A stretch of 64,000 bases of DNA, taken from contig CAXAMN010022729.1 of the NCBI GenBank assembly GCA_963970005.1, positions 210,636 to 274,635 on the forward strand, read 5' to 3'. This document shows, in pieces, positions 55,877 through 64,000 of this stretch. Within the stretch, counting starts at the first letter, position 1. Every line of letters starts with the position of its first letter. The notes below the pieces were generated by a model. That model was not told the origin of the DNA. It worked only from the letters and a program-made list of their open reading frames with translations, and ran no database searches. Both the position numbers and the translations under genes were made by a program. This stretch comes from Durusdinium trenchii (Eukaryota > Sar > Dinophyceae > Suessiales > Symbiodiniaceae).

Positions 55877-58800
55877 GGGGGGGGGGGTCTCTGTTTTGAG
55901 CTTCGCGCCGCACATGGACCTTGCTGAGAAGTTGTCCTCCCAATGGTGTGGTCAGACGACTTTGTGGAGAAAACATGAAAAAAAATGTTTAGTTGCCTTC
56001 AACATCTTACATTGATTCATAGTCAGTACATCGCACAGTGGATTTTCATTGCAGGTTTGTGCATTTCAAAGCAGTCTTGTTGACAGAAAACCGACCTTTC
56101 TTTCAGTGATCAAAACCTAAACAATCAGTGTACAAGAAACATAAAATTCTTACCACCTCCTATCCATGATTGGATCACAGTCATATTTACAGCCAAGGCT
56201 CCAATTTTACTGAAACATGGAAGGGGCGCTGTCTAGGCAGCTTCTGCTGTTCCATGTTCTGGGTATCGTTGCATCAATTTGTCCAGAAACATGCTTGCCT
56301 TTCTTTTAGATACAGCATACATTGTCCGCTGACCCCGCCTCACGATGTGCCGAGAAGGTTGAGACTGTGTGGGCGCTGTGTCGTTGAAACAACCCTGCTG
56401 AACAAAAAGAAAGATAAAATTAAAAACGGAAGGCAACGTGCTTTAAATGGTACCCTAAATGGTACCCTTACCTTCCTTTCGTTCATCTCTCTTTCCTTCT
56501 TTCCTTTTCTACACGATTCTACACTGTGGAGAGTCCCCGCATAGCATAGGGGTTGGGGGTGCCCGTCTGCGCACATTACCATAGTTGGGGCTTGTCACTT
56601 GTCTTGCTTTTGACAGGGCCTCCGACAGGCCTGTCACTAGCCAAAGCCTTTTAAGACTGCTTTCCTTGTTGCGACTTGGACATGTTCTGCCACAAGCTAG
56701 CAGCTTGTTCAGAGGAATGAATTTTTCTGTTTCGGACGAAGTCGTGAATTATTGTGGGCTGCCCTAAATCATGTGTTTGTCGGTGTCTACTTGAAATTGA
56801 TGCAACTGGGACGTATTGTGTTCGAGAAACATCGAGAAACACTGTATTTAATGTGTAATGTTGTGTTGTGCTTTGCGATGTGTGTGTGGTCATAACATGT
56901 GCAAAGGCAGAGAACGTCGCAAACAGGGGGCACTGGAAGGGAATGTTACAGAAACCAAGGTCTTTGCATATATGCTGTGAATGGCAGCATGTTGTCCAAA
57001 AAGTGTGCACTGTAAATAGCAATGCCTCACCACCAAATGGACACTCAGTCACCACCATCGCCATTGACATTCACTCCACCGGCAACCCTAATCACACGTC
57101 GGCCAACACTCCCACTACACATAGAATAGAACTTCATTCTGGACAACGCACCATCGAGACCCAAAACATTCCTCACATCGTGCAGCTAGCGAAACCTGCA
57201 TCTTCACCGCTTGTGGCACCGCATACAAGCAGACCTGTGGTGCGGGCATCGGATCCCAACTTTCATCGGCATTATGTAATGTAGCAATCACCCTTATGTA
57301 ATGCAGCAATCCTCCAAGTCCACCACACCTTCCTCCAACAACCAACCCTTCACCTCCTATCCACCCGACATGTTGACGACAGATTTATCCTTTCCGCACA
57401 CTTGCTCATGCCGTGGGCGCCCAATCAAGCAATGGCAAGTACGAGCTATGCTTCAGCTGGGGGCCATCGCCTCCGCCTATCCGGTCTGCAATCTCGCACT
57501 CACACAATCCGCCTGTACACCTACCCCAGGATCAGGCCCATGTCACTAAGGAGCACCTCCCTGCCCTCTCACACCCCATCTCCAGAGGCTCTTACTCTGA
57601 TTTATTTGACTCTCTTTGTCGTTACCGACGTTATTCATTATAAAACTGCAGCCGGGGGTAGCGGCAGAGCACTTGGGACCGCTACCAACGACGACGCCCA
57701 ATATTGATCTGGTGATATCAGAGTTGGCCACTCTGACGTACCTGCTCTTTGACTTTCGTGGAACCTACGTAAGGACAGCGCTGAATTTTCAGTAAAGGGC
57801 TAGTGCATTCGTCTAACGCTAATTTTACAAATCTAGGCAAAGTGCTAATTCCACACCCTGAACTGTGCTCTTACAAGCTCTCTTTCTCAAGTGTGTGTGT
57901 GTGTGCGTGTGACCCTTGAAGTCACAGGGATCCTTTTGGAATGTACTGCTTGCTTTTTACTTCGGTTGACAGCAGGGGTGCCAGGGACCGTGCAAGTCTG
58001 GCACTAACAAAGACGCTTGCACTGGTCTGTGAAGTCAATCCGGGACGCCGGACTGACGTACCTGCTTGGAGAGAAACCTACTTAATGGACAAGCTGTTCC
58101 ACTTCTGTGTTTTGCAGTAAACGTCTAATGCAGCGGCGATTCACTTTGGAGTGTTTGGGCCTTTGGAGCTCCGCAGACCTGCACGACCCGTCGTCACCCT
58201 GTCGCCGCCGTTCGCTCTCGTGTTTATAGGTTTTGGAGGCCTCAAATTGAACTTCAAATTACCACCTGGAACCTTAGGCGGTTTACTTAGGCTGGCATGT
58301 GGCAACCGCTTTCAGTTCCGTACGCAAAATCATAAGTGTGTGTGTGTGTGTGTCAACTACCACGACTTCAAAAAAAGACAAAGCTTAAAGTTGCATGGGT
58401 TTGGGGGATCCCTTGCTCGCTTACAATCTGAAAAAAGAATGCTCAGAACATCATTACAGTTGTGATTGATACTCTGATGGACCCTGGTGTGAAACCCTGG
58501 TGTGCAAGAGAACTGGCTCCTGGATGCCCTCCTTGCTGAGGCCAAAGTCTGTTAGCTTCACATGGCCTTACCAGCTGCACGAGCTTGTTCTCGTGAAATA
58601 CCGTACACACAACACAAATACCTTGCGATATGCCACTTTGCACCCAGTTGTTTGTCAGATGTCAGGGTGATGCCCAAAGAAATGATTTTGCCACACAAAG
58701 ATCTATTGCAACTTCTCAGAACCACGTTTCCTTCAGCTGAGGTTGCAACCGGCAGCATCCAGCAGGATATTTTCTGGCTTCAGGTCCCTGTAAATGATAT

Positions 58801-59140
58801 TAAGCCTTGCCAAAGCCAAGACAAAATGGTGTCAACATCTCTCTGCAACAAGTACGAGGTGATAGGAGCTTCATGCTTCGTCTGGAAGCGTCAAGCCCGA
58901 AGCTGCCGACTCATAGTGAGTGACATCGAACAACCGCACCTATGCAAGTACTCGATGGCCAGCAGGATCTCACAGGCGTAGAACCTGGCACGAGTGGTCA
59001 AGTGTTTCGACTGTTGAGACCAGCTTCATTTTGGAGAACCTTAACATCTTCAAGTCCACACATATCTCAACGTATTCTGGCAAGTATCTGGGTCTCTGCA
59101 CTGGAGTAAAGCTTGTTTCTCCACGCTTCTTTTAGATTCA
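55200..59140 (-). CDS. AGC-family protein kinase, catalytic-core exons
   Basis: Minus-strand exons: about 59140-59070 (KEAWRNKLYSSAETQILARI, helix C with its Glu), 59010-58940 (HLTTRARFYACEILLAIEYL), 58805 to about 58735 (IIYRDLKPENILLD, catalytic loop), about 58560-58490 (HVKLTDFGLSKEGI, DFG), about 55610-55540 (GTPEYLAPEILDKRGHGKAV, APE), about 55425-55385 (YSLGALMYEMLTG) and about 55300-55205 (PPFYTRDREKLFERIRRGEL). RD, DFG and APE are all present. YRDLKPENILLD, GTPEYLAPE and PPFY are AGC-type. The glycine loop and the strand 4-5/hinge segment between helix C and ARFYACEIL were not found. The C-terminal tail is at 46.8-48.6 kb. Confidence 0.88.
55830..55890. repeat. (GT)n followed by G-run
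   Basis: About 30 bp of GT dinucleotides then a 15-base G tract, in a kinase intron; similar GT runs are at about 57893 and 58338. Confidence 0.9.
55980..58485. other. Long kinase intron(s), no other gene seen
   Basis: Lies between the APE exon and the DFG exon. It contains a repeated word pair GTACCCTAAATGGTACCCTT (56445-56470) and GT microsatellites. The scattered frames lack motifs. Confidence 0.5.
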
Positions 59141-59149
59141 GGGCGTGGC

Positions 59150-60640
59150 AAGTTGTGCATGGACACAAGATTACGATGTGCATGTTAGGAGTACACAGCT
59201 GACTGAAGTGACAAAGCAAAGGGTTGAACCGCTTTTGTTCTTGAGCGATTGTTAGCAACTCCTCTCACACACCAAGTTGGCCTTGAACTGTGAGGAAAAC
59301 GTCAAGGTCCAAACGTCTACCTCTACTGCCTCTATTTGATTAAAAGCATTCTTCAAATCAGGAGCTTTCCGCAGGGCTTTCAGCTTGGGGAGCACCAAGG
59401 AGCATCAAATGATGTATCTTTGCCTTCTCTCTTTGTATCCTTGCCTTACATGGTACATCACAGTACGCACCGAATGTGCTTCACTCCCCAAGCCCTTTGG
59501 AACTCTCGGCAGCCGCCGCTCGTCAAGCTGCTCGTCCCAAGACGATCCTCATGGCATGAGCCCTCCGTAGCTTCGAGGCGTTCGCTCCAGTCTCTGTCAG
59601 AGGCTCGTGGCCCTGTGCGGAGGTAGATGCAGCTTAACTGCGCTCCCGGACCAAAGTCCAAGTGTACACAAGACGATAATCCGATAGGCAGAAGCTAAAG
59701 GTGATCAAACCATGAAGAAGGTTCTGAGTTCTAAGACCAAAAGGATATGTTGCAGAACTTGTGAACAACTAGGGGGAGCTGGGAGGCTTGTTTAGCCATT
59801 GTCTGCCGTGATCCAAAATTATGCCCCGGGTGTGCAAGGCTCCAGTCGTATACTCTCAGCTAGGGCTTTGCAAGCATCAACAAAACCATATGATCCTAGA
59901 TTCAAAAAGTACATCATTGTCACTGTCTGCATGCCTGGCTGAAAGTGCTCAAACAATCTCACTGCAGGAAACAGTGTGAGCTTGTGGCTTGGCCGTAAGC
60001 TGTCTCATTTCAAGCAGCGACACTTGAAATCTTTGTCACAGGCCAACGCAAAAAAGAGAGGTTTCAACGCGGGCCTGGAGAAAAATGGAATAAAGAGGCA
60101 TTCGGCCGCTCAATTGATTCAATTGAAGCTCATGATCTTTCAATGCCAGCTCAAAGGCTTATGGCATCTGAACACTTGCGGTCGGCTTTGGAGAAACAGT
60201 CATGGGGATCGATCAAAATCACTTGTTGTATCTAATTGTCGAAACATCTCCACATATATCTATCTACAGTACATATTATATCTGCAAAGTTGTCTGATCA
60301 TCTCCCAGGATTGAGAAATTGTGCACTACACCTACCTTTAATTCATCCCTCACTTTGGGGACTCCTTCGATTCTACAGGCATAAGCTCCTTAGATACAAA
60401 TGGAGAACTCAACCAAAATCCGCTCTGCAAACAGGACAAATGGAACTATCCAAGCCTTTAAATCCAAGCCGCGCTAGCTTCTTGTTCACCAGGATGTGCA
60501 AGCCAGGCATTTCAGCGATATAATTTCCCAGGGCACTGGGATGGTTGTCCCAGCCTACACAACAAACAGCTTGACAGTCAAGCTGTAAATCAAATCATAA
60601 CTGCTCTCCCTACCCACACAAACAATGCTGACAGAACAAT
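59150..60640. other. Upstream of kinase helix-C exon
   Basis: The kinase glycine loop and N-terminus should lie here on the minus strand, but I could not identify them. Frames at 59661-59458 and 60314-59976 lack recognisable motifs. Confidence 0.4.
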
Positions 60641-63600
60641 TGCAAGTTCTTTTGAATCTTCTGAATAACCTGAGTCACTTCCGATGTCTTTGCCAAGGCG
60701 CTATGACCTCCATCGTTCAGAACAAACTCCACGGAACAGCGCTTCCTCAGAGGGATGTCCACACGCCACCAGCGTCCATGATGCGACGATTTGGGCAGCT
60801 TGAAGCCTGCGGTCAGACCGATCGGACTGATCGGAGCACGGACCTACCCGTGGGAGCCTAGTCTCTCGTCTCTGGAGGCCACAGGGGGGTTGGGAAGACG
60901 TACGCTAATAATTCTAGCTTGCAAGCAGCTCCTAGACAGATTGTCCTTGAAGAACCCTTTGCATGATTGATTTGGTTCCTGAAAGGTTAGTTAGGGAAAC
61001 TTAACTTGTTTCTCTTTGGCATCTTTCCTTCAAACATGTGGAGAGCGCCTTGCACAGCTGGTTTGTCGCACTTTCTCAGGACCCAACCAGGCACGTTGGT
61101 CCAAACGTGTTCAACGCAGAAATGGATATGGGGACATTCCCAGCCACAGTAGTAGAACAGCCTGAGGGAACATACTTTGAGATGGTCACAATCCACAAGG
61201 CACAAAAATGTTGCGCTTCCACCATCAGAGTTTTCAACCAAGTATGCCTTAACGCTCTTAGGTTGGAGGCCATCGCTATTAAGTTTAAGGTCACTTTAAA
61301 TCATCCTGCAAGTAGCATGTATATAATCTGTCTTAAGGTGCCAAGTCGCGTCATGTAGCGAAGCTGTGGGTTTGGCTGGATCAACGGCCCTGTGAAACAC
61401 TCCAACAGGAAGAAGCGAGCCATCCGTGGCTGCAAATGCTTATCCAAATGCTTAGGAGAGCATCCAGCCTGCCAAAATACTCGGGGCACTCGGGAACTCA
61501 ATGACGAAACACCTTGTGAATACGTCCTTACCATCTTCGAAGTCCCTTTGCATCCTAATTAACAATCCAATATAACCCAATGTTGAAAACAACCAATTGT
61601 GAGAAAAGGAAGCAGCTCGTGCCCGTGCAATTGTCAACTAGGTGTCCAGGACGAGCGAAGGCAAGTATCAATTAATCCTGCTTCACAGCGCGCATGTCCC
61701 GTGGGGTGACCCAGTCCGCCTGCAGGTGTTCATCACGAGAGTTTGCCTTCACTTCCTGCAAGCTGTAGTTCTCCAGCTGCCAAGGGATTTCCATGTTCTG
61801 CTTCTGCGAAGTTATATTGAAAACGGCCAAGCCCACTGGACACTCTGCTAGAGTGAGCATCATTGCAATGGTCTTGTAGTTGGGCGGAGGCCAAGCCACC
61901 AGCTCAGCCTTAATGGAGTAAGGAACAGCCGAAGCCAACACTGATGACAAGGCTGATCTGAAGGCTAAAGCTGCCTGAACGACGGGTGTGTGAATGTCAT
62001 CCTGGTGGAGCAGCACGCTACCTTCATTCTTAGCGATCAAGTATGCCCAGGCCAAGAATGCTTCTTCTGCACTGGACCAATCAATTCCACAAATGGCTGG
62101 CCCATCGTTGAGCATGGTGTCGTGGTTTCTGACAAACTGGACGGAGTGGCTTCCCAGGTGCTCTGCTGCCTGCAACTCGGCAGATAAGTGCCCTGCGTCG
62201 GATTCTCGCCAAGTCTTTGCAAGCGAGGCTGCGAGAAGAAAGTCTGTGGATGGCAGACCAAAACCCAACCTCTCATACTGTGAATGCACGTTCCGGTCCA
62301 TGGATAAGACCTCGGTGTAGATGAAGGCGCCTTCCCCTTGCACGAAGTCCACATACTTTGCCACATGCTGTGGCCTCATGTGTTTGGCAGCATCAATCCT
62401 GAATCCTGTCACACCACAATCCAACAACATGCGAAGATGTTGCAAATGGCGAGACACCACCTTGTCGCTCCATCGCAGCTCACTCCATTCACCACATCCC
62501 CAGCCCTCAAAGGTATAGTTTGGATCGTCCCACTTCTCGCCCTCCAGGGGGATCCAGGGGAACTGAAAGTCATGGCGATCGAAATGAGGACCAAAGGAGT
62601 GGTCAAGCCGTTGCTTGAGCTCTTCCATCTTGTGCCCATCATGTTGAGCTTCCTGCCATTCCTGATACGAGGCCACAACGGCCATGTGATTGAACACGCA
62701 ATCAGCAATCCTTAGATGTCGAGCTCTTGCAATGTGGATTCATTTGTTAGTTGACAAGCAGTGTCTTGACAAACCTTCGCACCTACACTGACCTAAACTT
62801 GGACAGGGCGCACCATGATTCCGTAGCCGTGCGCTTCTTCGCAAAGTCGCTGCAAGCTCTCAGCTCCACCTGGTAGGTGGAATCAAGGCGAAACAGCGCA
62901 ACCCTGCAAGAAAGGCGTTGCGACGAGCAAGGGCATGCCGTGGGGCCTAAAGCAAGATCCACGTGCTCATAGCTCAAAGGTTGGTAGCGTAGATACCAGT
63001 CTCGACGCAAATCACCTGACAAACATGTCACCGTTCAAACGCCAACTAGCGAAGCGCTGCAAATCTTGCAAAGCCGTCAAAGCATACCGAAGCACCTTGA
63101 CGACTGACGTGTGCTGGAGGGATTTGGATGGCATCGAATCCTTTCCACGACAATTCAGGGAGAATCCGGCCTTGGCTTGGCCGCTTCGGCTTCTGCAGAT
63201 TCTACAACTTGTGTTCTGGAGTGTCCAAGCATTTCAACACCAAATGTTCAGAGTTTCACAAGCTCCGAAGCTTTGCTTTCACTCAAAGGCACGAAGATCA
63301 TCGAAGGTTTGATGTAGAGCATGGAAAATTGTTCGGGGCTGTGGAGGACCCTCAGCTTTTGACCTGGAGACACTCCTCTCGACCACCACTGGACACTTGT
63401 GCGAAAGCCTATTGATTCAGCATCAGATTTTGTGTTGAAAACTGAGACAAGGTGAGGGTTGGACAGGTCTTCGCTCATCATTCCATCTTCTGATAGATCT
63501 GGCGAAGCTGTCTCTTCTGTCGTCTCTGACATACGAGCATAGTCCTGGAAGGAGCAAATGCGTGTGCAAAGAATGAGGAAAAAAGTATACAATTGAAACC

Positions 63601-63730
63601 GAACCAAAGATGCGATGCGATGCGAGTGAGCATGATGCCTTTCACTCCTTGCCGGCAAAGCCCCAGCAGGACAGTCTCGTGGGCTGATCGTCATCATCAT
63701 CATTGGCGAGATCATAGTCCAGCCCCTCAG
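60640..63730 (-). CDS. Alpha-amylase (GH13) with C-terminal starch-binding module
   Basis: Minus-strand exons: about 63730-63650 (LDYDLANDDDDDQPTRLSCW), about 63545-63400 (acidic, SETTEETASPDLSEDGMMS), about 63215-63135 (GRILPELSWKGFDAIQIPPA), about 63020-62960 (DWYLRYQPLSYEH), 62869-62814 (LCEEAHGYGIM) and 62710 to about 61672. The last holds conserved region I IADCVFNHMA, region II GFRIDAAKHM (nucleophile Asp), FIYTEVL (acid/base Glu) and FVRNHDT (third Asp), so the GH13 triad is intact. Exons at about 61190-61080 (FYYCGWECPHIHFCVEHVW) and about 60810-60640 (WWRVDIPLRKRCSVEFVLND) read as a CBM25-like starch-binding domain. It would cleave alpha-1,4 glucan. The acidic N-terminal exons may be a targeting or regulatory extension. 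Confidence 0.87.
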
Positions 63731-63764
63731 GTCGTTCTATGAAGGAAAAACAGTCTCTTCATGC

Positions 63765-63910
63765 CTTGGCATTAGGTTGGAGGCCATCGCTTCTAAGTTG
63801 GAGGCCATCGCTTCTAGGTTGGAAGCCATCGCTTCTAGGTTAAAGGCCATCGCTACTAGGTTAGTTGGAGGCCATCGCTTCTAGGTTGGAAGCCATCGCT
63901 ACTAAGTTCT
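63765..63910. repeat. 23-bp tandem repeat GGTTGGAGGCCATCGCTTCTA
   Basis: Six imperfect copies of about 23 bp, some missing a few bases. A lone copy lies at 61258-61280 in an amylase intron. Right edge of the window. Confidence 0.85.
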
Positions 63911-64000
63911 TCATGTCTCTTCATGTCTTGGCATATTCTGAAGGCAAACTCATACACCGAAGGGATCAAGAGATGAATAGCAGAATAGCATCACTTCAAC

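Noticed and set aside
1-64000. tRNA or rRNA genes
   Set aside because: I found no cloverleaf with A/B boxes and no rRNA core motif by eye; a tRNAscan run would be decisive.

Overview
The window looks like nuclear DNA of a dinoflagellate, most like a symbiodiniacean. The evidence is tandem relics of the dinoflagellate spliced leader (20856-20893, minus strand), many introns with GC donors as well as GT donors, every recognised host gene on one strand, low gene density, and a heavy load of copia-type, LINE-like and satellite sequence. Exon joins below were read by eye from homology and splice motifs, so coordinates marked approximate are approximate.

Host genes, all on the minus strand: epsilon-tubulin (1218-5240); a class I SAM-dependent methyltransferase (5741 to about 6880); a pepsin-like aspartic protease whose 3-prime exons lie at about 9130-12260 and whose 5-prime exons lie at 17306-17590, with a complete TPR/DnaJ gene (about 12730-17090) between them; an AGC-family protein kinase whose catalytic-core exons are at about 55200-59140 and whose C-terminal exons are at about 46800-48600, with a helical-repeat/RluA pseudouridine-synthase gene (50609 to about 54800) between them; and an alpha-amylase with a C-terminal starch-binding module (about 60640-63730). 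Protease and kinase thus each appear to hold a whole same-strand gene inside one long intron.

Mobile and repeat DNA: a 72-bp repeat array at the left edge and again, inverted, at 22.7-23.3 kb; an old copia gag/protease remnant (about 19030-21060, plus strand) carrying a retroposed cDNA with spliced-leader relics; a LINE reverse-transcriptase C-terminal remnant (minus, about 21930-22347); a 60-bp satellite (23.3-24.9 kb); two copies of one 8-bp-TSD foldback element (1725-2493 in an epsilon-tubulin intron, 31141-31862 inside the big retrotransposon).

The centrepiece is a 15.4-kb Ty1/copia retrotransposon (26584-41939) with 170-bp LTRs that look identical. Gag, protease, integrase, reverse transcriptase and RNase H are all recognisable but broken by a foldback-element insertion, a frameshift and a 437-bp AT-rich insert. 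Downstream of RNase H it carries a long intact extra reading frame of a kind I do not know from copia elements: a protein with a KptA/Tpt1-like RNA 2-prime-phosphotransferase domain, then a single in-frame TAG, then an endonuclease/exonuclease/phosphatase-like domain. This is the strongest candidate for an undescribed system. The element sits inside an older minus-strand gag-like element.
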